From Mytilus trossulus (Eukaryota; Mollusca; Bivalvia; Mytilida; Mytilidae), in the NCBI RefSeq assembly GCF_036588685.1, contig NC_086377.1, forward strand, positions 69,074,283 to 69,138,282: a stretch of DNA of 64,000 bases. Reading direction: 5' to 3'. The notes below the pieces were generated by a model. That model was given only the letters and a program-made list of their open reading frames with translations. It made no database searches and was not told the DNA's origin. Made by a program: the position numbers and the translations under genes. Of this stretch, positions 22,770-34,205 are shown one piece after another (position 1 is the first letter of the stretch; every line of letters begins with the position of its first letter).

Positions 22770-23061
22770 CGCTTTGGCCGCGAAGTTAATGTGCACAAAT
22801 GTAACGTTATATGCAGCATTAATTTTACAACTTTGCAAAAGACATTGAAAACATTTTCGCGTGATCGTTCACTCCTTCACTGTGACGTCATTTAACGTTG
22901 TTTTATAACACAAAGAAGGACAAAAACAGTCCGGAGACAAACAAATTTGACTACATTGATCATTTATATTAAGAAAATATGTTAAATTTATGTATGGACA
23001 CATATGTCCTTCCCGTGGCGTGCAGACAATGGACACATATGTCCTTCCCGCAGCCAAAGGG
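22770..23061. mobile_element. piggyBac-type MITE, 292 bp
   Basis: TTAA flanks both ends (22,766-22,769 and 23,062-23,065). The right end reads 'cttcccgcagccaaaggg' inward-out; the left is 'cgctttggccgcgaag', an imperfect inverted match. TTAA targets and ends beginning with C-C-C/C-G-C are the piggyBac signature. The right subterminal region carries the 14-bp palindrome 'ggacacatatgtcc' twice, at 22,996-23,009 and 23,031-23,044. No transposase. Confidence 0.7.
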
Positions 23062-23455
23062 TTAACGAAAAAAGTAGCAGAATTAATGGAGAAAAAAAAT
23101 AATAATCAAAAGAATATCAAATGGTTTTCCACAGAAAGGTGGAACGACCAAATTACAAATACCATCAAAACTAACTCAATATTCTAATTACAGGGGGGGG
23201 GTTGGGGGCAAGGGGTCCAATAACAGTTAACAAAAAATATATTCTCACAATAACAGATAACTAAAAAGGTAAAAATCCTATAACACTATTAACAGGTTTC
23301 GAACGAACGGACCCGATACCGTAAAATATAAATTAAAACTACATATCTTTGTATAATAACTGAGTAGGATCTGTCCAATAACCAGGCATATTATTTGAAA
23401 ACTATTTGTTGAACTGGTCTACAGAACTGCTGCGGAGGCGCTCTGTTCGTACTGT
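23062..23455. other. Non-coding stretch
   Basis: Contains a G run near 23,194-23,201; nothing else recognised. Confidence 0.4.
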
Positions 23456-24133
23456 TTAGACATATAAAAACAGCTGATTACACTCGAGGCAATCGAATGA
23501 AGGGGGATTACACGAATTTATATAAATAAGATGTTTCGCACATGAAAGAAAGTTGCTAAGGAAAGTTCCCACTGAGCAGAAAGGTTCTCTTGGTTGCAAG
23601 TTTTTTTTAAAGATATTAAAGATTATCAAAATCTTTATACTAGCTACTTTTTGGATTTTTTCAGTTGATATCCAAAACCCGGGATTACCCTTATCCGTTT
23701 CCGGAATCGAATCCAATATTTTAATTGTCTTCTCACAGAAGCCATTTTATTTCAATGTTGTTTTTGGGGCCTTGTTATACGAGATATGTTATAAATTCAA
23801 ATTCTTCATTAAGAATTCCATCTCAATGAACAGGCTTGCAATTGCTTTGCTTGCTTTGAGCGCATATGATGGTTGCATATTCAGTGCTCGATTGTTCACT
23901 TTTTATGTGAAAAATTTGTCTCTCTGGTCACATTTTTGCTTGTAAAATGCTAAAGCCTCAAAGTTTTGACTACAAAGATTAATTTCCTTTTTCATGATAT
24001 ACCTTGCATTATATACCCTTTTCATGTTAGCGATGTTTTCTGCAACTTCATCTACTTCCCGCCATGCAAAACTGTCTGAAGACATCAAATCAACTTGTTT
24101 ATCATTAACCATTTTTGATGGATTTGCGTTCAT
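23456..24133 (-). pseudogene. Unknown minus-strand gene remnant
   Basis: An ATG at 24,133 starts a 76-residue frame (WREVDEVAENIANMKRVYNA, then CSQNFEALAFYKQKCDQRD) ending at 23,903. After a few stops a second frame at 23,716-23,456 reads DSIPETDKGNPGFWISTEK and ends with paired cysteines. Amino-acid composition is protein-like on this strand, unlike the hydrophobic plus-strand frame opposite. I do not recognise a family. It may be one decayed gene or two unrelated frames. Confidence 0.3.
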
Positions 24134-24203
24134 ATTATTCGTTATATCTTTTTTAATGATGTCAGAGCTAGAAAAGTTTCAATATAATTTTCTGTTGTGT
24201 TAA

Positions 24204-24930
24204 TGTTAAGGAACTAGAGGCTCTAAAGAGCCTGTGTCGCTCACCATGGTATACTATATGTGAATGAAACAAAGGAAGCAGACAGTTCATGACAAAATTG
24301 TGTTTAGGTGATTGTGATGTGTTTGTACATCTTACTTTACTGAACATTCTTGCTCCTTACAATCATCTCTATCTATAATGAACTTGTCCGTGTAGTTTCA
24401 GTGGAAAATTGTTAAAAATTGATTATAAAGGACAATCACTTCTTAGGGGTCAATTGACCATTTTGGTCATTTTGACTTATTTTTTTAGTCGTGAATTGCT
24501 GAACATTATTGCTGTTTACAGTTTATCTCTATCTATAACAATATTCAAGATAATAACCCAAAACAGTTAAATTTCCTTTAAATTACAAATTTAGGGGCAG
24601 CAACTTAACAACGAGTTGTCCGATTCATCTAAAAATTTCAGGGCAGATAGATCTTGACCTGATAAACAAATTTACTCCTCGTCAGATTTGCTCTAAATGC
24701 TTTGGTTTTTGAGTTATAAGCCAAAAACTGTATTTTACCCCTATATTCTATATTTAGCCGTAACGGCCATCTTCACGGCCGGGTCACAAAACACATTTTT
24801 TAAACTAGATACATCAATGAAGATTGTGGCCAAGTTTGGTTTAATTTGGCCCAGTAGTTTTAGAGGAGAAGATTTTTGTAAAAGTAAACGACGACGGACG
24901 ATCTTTCAATCTAAAATGTGTTTCATAAAT
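24204..24930 (-). repeat. Dispersed repeat family D (ends in 'aggctctaaagagcctg')
   Basis: The left end carries 'aggctctaaagagcctgtgt' and 'cgctcacc'. The body contains 'gctgaacattattgctgttt' and, near the right end, 'gtggccaagtttggtttaat' and 'acgacgacggac'. A diverged copy of the middle lies at 54,345-54,600 on the other strand. The same end motif closes the tandem array at 35,341-35,375. I recall this as a common bivalve repeat. No transposase. Confidence 0.75.
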
Positions 24931-25147
24931 TGATTTTTTTTTATACCAGCGGATGTGACGTAACATGATTTGGTGGTACTACACCTAAAGACCTTTTTGT
25001 TCAATAAAGTGATTGTGACTTTTTACAATGTAATACTGGTTATTACAAGCTTAACTGTCAAGTTTTGTCCGAATCAGTTCAACAGTTTGAGAAAAATCTA
25101 GTATAATGAAAGGCGACATCTCCAGTGATTCGAGCAAAATTTCTTAG
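24931..25147. other. 5' flank of the BEL/Pao element
   Basis: Non-coding. The last bases before the LTR are 'gcaaaatttcttag'. They do not match the bases after the 3' LTR. Confidence 0.5.
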
Positions 25148-25670
25148 TGTTACTGTTGTACATTAATTAGGAGTAAGATACATATTACGATTACAATCTA
25201 AGTAGTATATTGTCGTTTCTTTCCCCGGTATATCAGATTCCCATGAACGAAGCACGATGCTATGAACACATAATTTTGACATGTTAATGGCCCAAAGAGG
25301 TAATTTGAACGCTATTAATGTAATAAATGTCTTTTAATATGAATAATTGATATATTCGCATAGTCATTTTGATTTTGTGTAAGGTTTATATACTGCGATT
25401 TGTTTATATTTGGTATGCAACAGGGGTTTTGCATTGAAACTTATTTACGGTTCTTTTTTTTGTCTACTTTCAGTTCTTACGTAAACCTCACGTAAACCTG
25501 CGTAAACCTGCATAACAACGTATACCATGAACTTTGTATAATGTTAGACAACTGGGTGAAATATGCGATGCACTGTATGTTTATTTGACAATTGCGACAT
25601 GAATATTAAAAGTCATGAATAAAGTATCAGAACTTTCAGTGTATTTTTCTTTGCGACGCCCACAGCTACA
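25148..25670 (+). repeat. 5' LTR of BEL/Pao element
   Basis: 523 bp, TG...CA ends. Contains 'gtttatatactgcg', a possible TATA region, near 25,384, a short internal repeat of 'cgtaaacctg', and AATAAA near 25,618 as a possible poly(A) signal. It is nearly identical to 33,403-33,918. Confidence 0.92.
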
Positions 25671-25881
25671 GTAAGAACTCTACATCATTGACCTGTCTGA
25701 AGTGTGAAGATTGCGACACAGATTTGAAGAATCCATGTGATGAACAATTACAGATTGAAACTACATGTTGACAATTTTATGACAATAATAATAATGTTAC
25801 TAAAATGTCTTTGTTGATAACTTGATATTTTGTGATATACATTGTATTTTGTGATTTATATATATTTTGAAATAATTGAAC

Positions 25882-28395
25882 ATGATGTCCCGAGGCGATG
25901 TCGAGGGCGATATAATTGAGGCTAGCGGTGTAACTCGTACTAGCACGCGACAGCGAGGTTTAACCGATAAGGGATTTTTGTGGCAAGTTAATACTTTAGA
26001 GAAAAACTTTCGAAAGGCAGTTTCTTCATGGAAGTCATGGTCAAACAAAATAGAAGTACAATTAAGTGACACTAAAGACACAAATATCATTCGTGAACAT
26101 CGAAATATATTAGTTGAAAACATGAATCATTTAACTAGTGTTTATAAACAATTATCAAATCTTATTGAAAATGAAAGTGAGTCACATGGTCATCCGGAAT
26201 TAATTAGTGACACTGATATATTTAAGCGATACGAAACTTGTGAAAACTATCACGCAGATCTCATGAAAAGAATAACGACTCGTGTTCAGGAAATTGATAG
26301 AGACAATGTAGAAACTAGAGGTTCATATACATGCAAGTCGAAATCTAGTCATTCATCTCGTTCACATAGATCAAGTGCATCACAACGGTCACAAACTGCT
26401 TCGCGAGCCGCAGACTTGAAAGCAAAATTAAAGTACATTGAAATCGAGGCGAAGGCGAAATTAGATTTGGAAAGAATACAAACAATACGTGAACTAGAGG
26501 CTACCGAAGCCAAGCTAGATGATATCGATAAAGCTAGTCAAGGTTCAGACTTAGATGAATTAAAGAAATCACTTCCGCAAGATAATACTCTTGATAAATT
26601 TCTTCAACACGTTAATCCGTATGCTAAAGTAGATACTGACATTGAAAATATTGAGCATGATGATTTTGTAAGTACTCTGCCAAGGTCAACAGTACCGAAG
26701 AAGTTGAATATTGACCATGATCAAGTTCAGTCAATACAAGTTATAAGTATCCAGTTCAAGGTTATTCCGTCCCAACTGCAAGTCTACAAGGTCAAGGTCG
26801 ATTTGTCTCAAATGTCGATCAATTTAGGCAAGCTAAGTCTACATCCAACGTCCGTCCATCAATATTAGATCAGTCTGCATTAAATGTAAGTCAGTCATTT
26901 GTACAAAGTGAAAGTTATGTGCCAGTAATGACACACATGCGTTCTGAACCAGTAGTAACAAACGTAAATTCTATGCCAGTTGTGACAAGCGTAAGTTCCG
27001 CAACTCTTAATCCATCAGCTATAACATTTGTACCTCAGAATGAAAACACTGCTAATGTTACAGGACAATACGTTCAAATTGAATACCTTACGAAATCACT
27101 CGCCGAACAAGTGAGTCTCAGTCGGCTGCCGCCACCCGAACCGTCAGTCTTTTTTGGTGATCCTTTAAAATATCCTGCGTGGAAATCATCATTTCAAACT
27201 CTTATTGAACAACGAAAAATTCCGACGTTTGAGCGTATACATTATTTGCGAAAGTATGTCGGAGATTCAGTGCGAGAGGTAATTGAAAAATTTCTAATAT
27301 TGTCTACCGAAGACGCTTACGATGATGCAAAGGAACTCCTTGAGAAGAGATTCGGTGATCCGTTTATTATCAGCAATGCATTCCGTGATAGGCTCGATAA
27401 TTGGCCGAAAGTACCGTCTAGAGACAATATTGCTCTAAGAAAATTTTCCGACTTTCTAAAACTGCTTGTCTGCGATGAAAACTATGGGAACATTGAACGC
27501 GTTAAACGACAATAGAGAAAATCGTAAACTTTTGTCAAAATTACCAGATTGGATTGTAACACGGTGGTCCAGAATCGTTGCAAAACACAAAGACGATAAG
27601 CGTGAATTTCCTTCATTTCAAATGTTTGTAAATTTTATAGAAAAAGAAGCAATCATAGCAAATGACCCGGTAACGTCAATACAGTCCGTCAGATCAGAAA
27701 CTACAAATAGCACTAGTGACAAGTTTAAGACAAATCGATTTCAGCATGGTAAATATGATAATCAGCGTAGAAATGTTCTTGCGACAGAAACTTCGCGAGT
27801 GCCTGATAAAAACAATAACAGTTACAACAAGGATCTAACATGTACATTTTGTAAGAAAACTGGTCATTTCATCGATTCATGTTATCAGTTTCTTAAGAAG
27901 TCAGTGAATAAGCGAAAGAACTTTGCGAAAGAAAACGGACTTTGTTTTGGTTGTCTTGGATACGGACATACATCGAAGAAATGTCAAAAACGTAAAAAGT
28001 GTGAAGTATGTTCAAGGTTTCATCCAACGTCTTTACATGGTGACTTTCACAAACCGATCATTTCCGTCAACAAGGATAAACCGTTAGAAACTAGCACCGG
28101 AGCCGTATTCATGAACAATACAAAAGCAAGTTGCAAAAGTTCTATGATTGTGCCTGTTTATGTGTCGCATTCAGACGATCCAGATTATGAAAGACTTGTT
28201 TATGCTTTACTAGACACACAGTCCGACACTACTTTTGTTTTAGATGAAACACGCCGTGCGTTAGGACTCCGTGGAACAGATGTTAAACTCTCACTATCTA
28301 CAATGCATGCAGAAAATCATATAGTTGACAGTCGTAAAATAAAGGGTCTAGTGGTAAGGGGATTTGACAGTGAAGTTAAAATACCGCTTCCGAAC
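25882..28395 (+). pseudogene. BEL/Pao gag and protease, two frameshifts
   Basis: The start is the ATG pair at 25,882. The N-terminal third has a Ser-rich block and a long charged coiled-coil helix (AKLKYIEIEAKAKLDLERIQ). A shift near 26,735-26,745 moves the reading to a second frame, which encodes the Pao-type gag core (LPPPEPSVFFGDPLKYPAWK, then LRKYVGDSVREVIEKF). A second shift near 27,460 returns to the first frame, which reads SKLPDWIVTRW. Zinc knuckles follow (CTFCKKTGHFIDSC near 27,839; CFGCLGYGHTSKKC), then a CEVCSRFH cluster. The aspartic protease active site LLDTQSDTTF has its Asp codon at 28,213. Gag packages element RNA and the protease matures the polyprotein. Two indels make this copy unable to do so without help. 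Confidence 0.88.
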
Positions 28396-28403
28396 GTATT
28401 TAC

Positions 28404-29459
28404 TAGTGTTGTCAACGGTTAACCGGTTAACCGGTTAACCGGTCGAACGTCGGAATACCGAATATTAAAAACGCTAACCGGTTAACCGGACTTTTTTCAA
28501 TTTTGGTAGATATGATATAAATTTATCTTGAAATCATCAAATAGTTATGTTTTATTTAAAATTGTCATGGTGGTAATTAATTTGACAGATGAATTGTCCA
28601 GTATATTGATTGCTATTGTTAATCCTAAAACATAAAAAAAGAGCTTGGTCAAGATCTTAAGGAAACATAATTAGTATACATGTTTTTTTAACAGTAACTT
28701 GAAATCAGTAATGCGATTAAATTTTACTAATTACTTCATTATTTCATTGTTGATCTAATATTGTGTACACCTACATCTAAATGTGCAACTGCCGAAGTGC
28801 AAGACTTAGTCTTAACTTAAACGAAATACTAACTTAAAACTTGTGAAATGCAAACCAATGTGAATGTACTCAATGTATACGTGATAGTACGAGTAACATG
28901 CTTAAAGAAACAAGCAAACAAAGCATAGAAACAGGTCGGACGGTGACCTATTGTTGTTAATGTCTGTGTCATTTTGATCTCTTGTGGATAACTGTCTCAT
29001 TGGCAATCATACCATATCTTCTTTTTATAATCATTTATTTCAAAGTGAAACACTCCACATTAATTTCGGAGACAACAAGAGAAAAGGAAAGAATAATCGG
29101 TTTCAGACATATTCAATTCTACGAGACCAAGAAGTTTTATTTTTATTTTTCAATGTGAAGTTGGTACAAACTCTATAATAGTTGATACGGTGTAATTGAT
29201 AATAAAAAGTCAAACTTCGCCAGGAATCCTAACAGGCAAGCTTTAAATGATACCAAAGAACAAACTTCCATTCTAAAAGCATAAATTTATGACTTGGATA
29301 AAAGGTCAAATTGACACTCATACCGCAACTTTTATCTTTGTGTAGGGTACTATTGATAAGGCTTTCAAAAACCAACTTAAATTACCGGTTAACCGGTTAA
29401 TCGGTCGAACGATTATCCGAGTAACCGGTTAGGCAAAAGTGTACGATTTGACAACACTA
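28404..29459. mobile_element. hAT-type MITE inside the BEL element, 1,056 bp
   Basis: Perfect 12-bp terminal inverted repeats TAGTGTTGTCAA are flanked by a perfect 8-bp target duplication GTATTTAC (28,396-28,403 and 29,460-29,467). The duplication fits the hAT preference nTnnnnAn. Subterminal clusters of TTAACCGG lie just inside both ends (28,417-28,500 and 29,382-29,432), the kind of motif hAT transposases bind. The interior has no transposase. It contains a foldback-arm fragment at about 28,928-29,022. Confidence 0.93.
28928..29022 (-). repeat. Foldback-arm fragment inside hAT MITE
   Basis: Contains 'cggacggtgacctattgttg', 'gataactgtctcattggcaa' and 'tcataccatatc', matching the outer right arm of 21,843-22,620. 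It is a nested or captured piece. Confidence 0.75.
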
Positions 29460-30917
29460 GTATTTACACGTGACATCATGCCAGCAAACCGATCTCATAT
29501 TCCAACAGCTGAAATGGCACTTCGATGGTCATATTTAGAACACATTGCAGAAAAATTGATGCCCGTCCAAGATTGTGAGTTTGGGCTTTTGATTGGTTAC
29601 AATTGTCCTCGTGCACTTATTCCACGTGAGGTAATACCTTCAATTGATAATGGACCGTATGGACAGAAAACTGATTTAGGATGGGGAATCGTTGGTATAG
29701 TTGATCCCTTGCAAATAGACAACTGCGACTCGATAGGATTCAGTCACCGTACTCTTGCTCTTGAGGTTCCGAATGAGTTATCAATTAAAAGTGGAGATTC
29801 AGAACATGTTTACTTTTCGTTTGGTTCGAGCGTTAAGGAAATAATTCCAAGTGAAGTTGCCCGCATGATGGAACTTGACTTTTCGGACAGAAATGTTAAC
29901 AAGATTTCATATTCTTATGATGATAAAAGATTTATTTCTATTCTTGATGAAGGAATAAGTGTTGAAAATGGACATTATGTTATGCCATTGCCGTTCAAAG
30001 ATAAAAATCCGCCTAACAAGAACATTGCAGTTACACGTTTAAATCAATTAAAAGGTCGTCTTCAGAGGGATAAAACCTATCGTACACATTACTTTACAAG
30101 CATGAATGACTTTATCGAAAAAGGTTATGTAGAAAAAGTTGAATCGTCTAAACAGGATAACGATGGTCATGTATGGTATATACCTCATCATGGGGTATAC
30201 CATAACCAAAAACCCGACAAGGTGCGTGTTGTATTTGACTGTAGTGCTAGATATCAAGGTCATTCTTTGAACGATCATTTGTTACAAGGACCTGATCTAA
30301 CCAACAAGCTTATTGGAGTACTGTGTAGATTTCGGAAAGAAAACATAGCTGTGATTTGTGATATAGAACAAATGTTTCTTCAGTTTAACGTAAATAAAGA
30401 TCATAGAGACTATTTAAGATTTTTGTGGTGGAAAGACGACAATCTTCATGAAGATCCTATAGAATATCGTATGAATGTTCACTTATTTGGAGCCGCTTCT
30501 TCTCCTGGTTGTGCCAACTTTGGTCTGAAAAGAGTTGCTGACGATTACGAAGATGAGTTTGGATCAGATATTTCAGACTTTTTGAGATATGATTTCTATG
30601 TTGATGACGGTCTGAAGTCCGTTGCGTCCGTCGATGATGCAGTAAACTTAGTACAACGAAGTCGAGAGATGTGTAATAAAGTAGGTTTAAAACTACATAA
30701 ATTCCAGTCTAACTCGAAAGAACTTTTAAATCTAATACCAAATGAAGATAGAGCAAAAGATCTAAAGAACTTAGATTTATTAAATGACAAACTGCCGATT
30801 ACGAAGACTCTAGGCATACAATGGTGTATCGAATCCGATTCTTTTCAATTTCGCATTGAACTTACAAACAAACCACTCACGAGACGAGGAATACTTTCAA
30901 CGTTAAGTTCCGTGTAA
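29460..30917 (+). pseudogene. BEL/Pao pol: reverse transcriptase part
   Basis: The frame resumes after the MITE at the same codon phase as before it. The protein begins with the conserved DIMPANRSHIP segment between protease and RT. The RT shows VRVVFDCSARYQG (finger motif), AVICDIEQMFLQF with its catalytic Asp, LFGAASSPGC, and FYVDDGLKS with the catalytic Asp pair (Tyr codon at 30,597). The stretch ends at an in-frame TAA at 30,915-30,917. In the family this position holds a Tyr codon within a 'V-Y-D-P-L-G' motif, so a single substitution probably created the stop. RT copies element RNA into DNA in cytoplasmic particles. Confidence 0.9.
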
Positions 30918-33269
30918 GATCCCTTGGGATTTCTTTCTCCTTTCGTACTTCTGGGTAAACAGATTCTACAAGAATGTTGTAGCGATCAAATTGATTGGGA
31001 CGAACCGCCTTCTGAAATTTTGATACAAAGATGGCAACAGTGGCGAAATGACATTCAAAATCTAGCGCAACTAGGAATTCAGCGATGTGTAAAACCGAAA
31101 AACTTTGGAAATATAACAGTATGCGAGCTTCATCATTTTTCTGATGCTAGCACTTTAGGTTATGGACAATGCTCGTATCTCCGATTAATCGATGAAAATG
31201 GACTTATTCATTGTACACTTCTAATGGGAAAAGCCAGAGTTACTCCACGTCGTTTATTAACAATACCTCGTTTGGAATTGTCAGCCGCTATTGTATCAAT
31301 CAGAATAAGTCAACTACTGAAACAAGAACTTCAATACGAGAACATTACTGAGTGGTTTTGGACTGATAGCAATATCGTTCTTGGTTATATTGCGAACGAT
31401 AACCGAAGATTTCATGTATTTGTAGCAAATCGAGTACAACAGATTAGAGAACATTCTAGTCCAACACAGTGGAAGTATGTAGACACGAAGGAAAACCCTG
31501 CAGATGTAGCCTCACGAGGAGCAAGCGCAAATGATTTGGTGAAGAATTCAAATTGGTTTACCGGACCGAAATTTTTATGGACACTTCAATCCTTTGACGC
31601 AGATGCGAATAAACCCGATTTGTCACTGAATGACCCTGAAATACGAATAGTGAAGACATTTTCTACTAAGATGGATGTTATTGAATTTGCGTCTTTGATA
31701 GAACGTTTGGAATATTTTTCTAATTGGAATCACGCAAAGCGAGCTGTTAGCATTTGCTTTAAACTCAAGGACACACTTAGATCTCAGACTAAGAGTAAAA
31801 ACCAATCACCTGTGAGTACATTGTGTGTAAACGACATGCAACGTGCAGAGATTGAAATTATCAAACAATTGCAATCATCGTCATTTAGCGAAGAAACAGC
31901 TGTTTTACAATCGATTGGTGAAGGTAAAACCTATGAAGATAGACAATCAACCCGAATTCGAAATATTCATTTGAAACGAACTTCATCATTATACAAGTTA
32001 GACCCGTTTCTAGATTCCGATGGAATTATTAGAGTTGGTGGTCGTATTCTACGAGCGGAGTTTAACTTAGCAGTTAAACATCCAGTGATCATTCCTAGAC
32101 ATTCACACGTAACAGAACTAATCATACGACATTTCCACGAGAAAGCCGAACACCAAGGAAGAGGCATGACAATAAATGAAATACGTGCGAATGGATTTTG
32201 GATAATTGGTTGTAGTACTGCCGTTTCTAAATATCTAGCAACATGTGTTATTTGTAGAAAACATAGAAGTAATACTCAAGAACAAAAAATGGCTGACTTA
32301 CCGATTGATAGGCTTGATCCAGTACCGCCTTTCACTTATAGCGGAGTTGATTTATTTGGACCGTGGTACATTAAAGAAGGACGTAAAGAACTTAAACGCT
32401 ATGGTGTCTTGTTTACGTGTCTATCATGCCGAGGAGTACATATAGAGACAGCAAATTCACTCGATACCAGTTCATTCATAAATGCGTTACATAGATTTAT
32501 AGCCATACGTGGCCCTGTAAGACATCTAAGGTCAGATAGAGGAACCAATTTTATAGGTGCGGAACGAGAATTGCGAGAAGCTTATTCAGAAATGGACGAT
32601 AAAAGTATAAGACAATTTCTTTCGAATGAAGGATGTGATTTTGTAGAATTCAAAATGAATGTCCCATCTGCCAGTCATATGGGTGGAGTTTGGGAACGTC
32701 AAATCCGGTCAGTTAGAAATGTGCTTGCGTCACTAATGCATCAATCTGGTACACAATTGGACGATGAATCTTTGAGAACTTTTATGTGCGAAGCCGCAGC
32801 AATTGTGAACAGCCGTCCTTTAACTCTTGACAATTTGAATGATCCGTTATCAGAAGAACCCCTAACGCCAAATCATATACTTACGATGAAGTCAAAGATT
32901 ATTCTTCCTCCGCCTGGACAATTTCAAAGAAGTGACATTTACTCTCGAAAACGCTGGAGGCGAGTTCAGTTCTTAGCCAACGAGTTTTGGAATAGATGGA
33001 GAAAGGAGTATTTGTCTAATCTACAATCTAGAAAGAAGTGGACTGCTCCTAGACGAAATTTGCAAGTCGGCGATATAGTTATGATCAAAGATGAACAAGC
33101 CGCGCGAAATCAGTGGCATCTTGGGAAGATCAACACAGCACACGTAGATGAAGATGGACTTGTTAGAAAAGTGCGGGTTACGATCGGTGCTCAAATTGAC
33201 AATAGTGGAAGGAGGAATTCACCTCTTCAGGAATTAGATAGGCCGATTCAAAAACTAGTGTTAGTATAA
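30918..33269 (+). pseudogene. BEL/Pao pol: RNase H and integrase part
   Basis: This is the same frame as the preceding part, separated only by the stop at 30,915. It is open for about 783 residues to TAA at 33,267-33,269. RNase H follows the RT connection: HHFSDASTLGYG (first Asp), PRLELSAAIVS (Glu), FWTDSNIVLGYI (Asp), and NPADVASRG. The integrase has an H-H-C-C zinc domain (HFHEKAEHQGRG ... CVICRKHR), then the DDE core: GVDLFGPW, LRSDRGTNFIGAERE, GGVWERQIRSVRNVL. A C-terminal SH3-like region (VGDIVMIKDE) follows. Apart from the upstream stop the reading frame is undamaged, so most of pol would be intact. Confidence 0.9.
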
Positions 33270-33384
33270 GAAGTAGGGGAAACCGAGGAAGTCCCCACCG
33301 AGGAGCCGAATGACATTTAGTATGCGATGTTCAGTAATGGTAGTATAGTGGTTATAAGACTATGATATTTTGGAAAAATTAAAC

Positions 33385-33402
33385 ATTAATTTTGGGGAGC
33401 CA
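33385..33402 (+). promoter_or_regulatory. Polypurine tract before 3' LTR
   Basis: 'attttggggagcca' directly precedes the TG of the 3' LTR. A G/A-rich run here is the usual primer site for plus-strand DNA synthesis in LTR retroelements. Confidence 0.6.
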
Positions 33403-33918
33403 TGTTACTGTTGTACATTAATTAGGAGTAAGATACATATTACGATTACAATCTAAGTAGTATATTGTCGTTTCTTTCCCCGGTATATCAGATTCCCATG
33501 AACGAAGCACGATGCTATGAACACATAATTTTGACATGTTAATGGCCCAAAGAGGTAATTTGAACGTTATTAATGTAATAAATGTCCTTTAATATGAATA
33601 ATTGATATATTCGCATAGTCATTTTGATATTGTGTAAGGTTTATATACTGCGATTTGTTTATATTTGGTATGCAACAGGGGTTTTGCATTGAAACTTATT
33701 TACGGTTCTTTTTTGTCTACTTTCAGTTCTTACGTACACCTGCGTAAACCTGCGTAAACCTGCATAACAACGTATACCATGAACTTTGTATAATGTTAGA
33801 CAACTGGGTGAAATATGCGATGCACTGTATGTTTATTTGACAATTGCGACATGAATAAAGTCATGAATAAAGTATCAGAACTTTCAGTGTATTTTTCTAT
33901 GCGACGCCCACAGCTACA
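33403..33918 (+). repeat. 3' LTR of BEL/Pao element
   Basis: 516 bp, TGTTACTG...GCTACA. Differs from the 5' LTR by scattered substitutions and small indels (for example in a T run, and around 'catgaataaagtcatgaata'). Confidence 0.92.
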
Positions 33919-34205
33919 ATCATATACAATTATCCAAAAAATTGTCAAATTTACAGTAAAATGTTGAAATGCTTTTTAATAAAGGTCAAATCTGAATAAA
34001 TATCTAAAAAGTAGTAAAATTTGGTAAAACAAAAATGTTACCGAGGAAATGTTCGATTTTTATATAAAACTGTGGTGCTTCAATTTTACTTCATATACAT
34101 TTATCTTTACATTTTAGAAAATTGTCTTGATCAAATGACCGATTTAAGGTAACATAATATACAATTATCCAAAAAAAATGTCAAATTTACAGTAAAATGT
34201 CAAAA
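33919..34205 (+). repeat. AT-rich tandem repeat next to 3' LTR
   Basis: Starts immediately after the LTR at 'atcatatacaattatcc' and includes 'gatttaaggtaacataatat' and 'atttacagtaaaatg'. It is the same family as 15,951-16,335. At its left edge the expected preceding 'ggtaac' is missing, replaced by the LTR end. Confidence 0.75.

Larger units (their letters stand above)
25148..33918 (+). mobile_element. BEL/Pao LTR retrotransposon, near full length, inactive
   Basis: Two long terminal repeats of about 520 bp (25,148-25,670 and 33,403-33,918) begin TGTTACTG and end in ACA. They bracket gag, protease, reverse transcriptase, RNase H and integrase in the order typical of BEL/Pao. The two LTRs differ at only about ten positions plus small indels. 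The coding region carries two frameshifts in gag, one nonsense codon in pol and a 1,056-bp hAT-type MITE between protease and reverse transcriptase. No primer-binding site starting with TGG is visible after the 5' LTR. The flanks show no target-site duplication. Confidence 0.9.

Noticed and set aside
23553-23945. 130-residue hydrophobic plus-strand frame, possible membrane protein
   Set aside because: Composition reflects T-rich DNA opposite a more protein-like minus-strand reading; no start ATG near its beginning.
29439-30917. Treating the pol frame as starting at the codon within the MITE end
   Set aside because: The first seven codons belong to the hAT terminal repeat; native pol sequence begins at 29,460.
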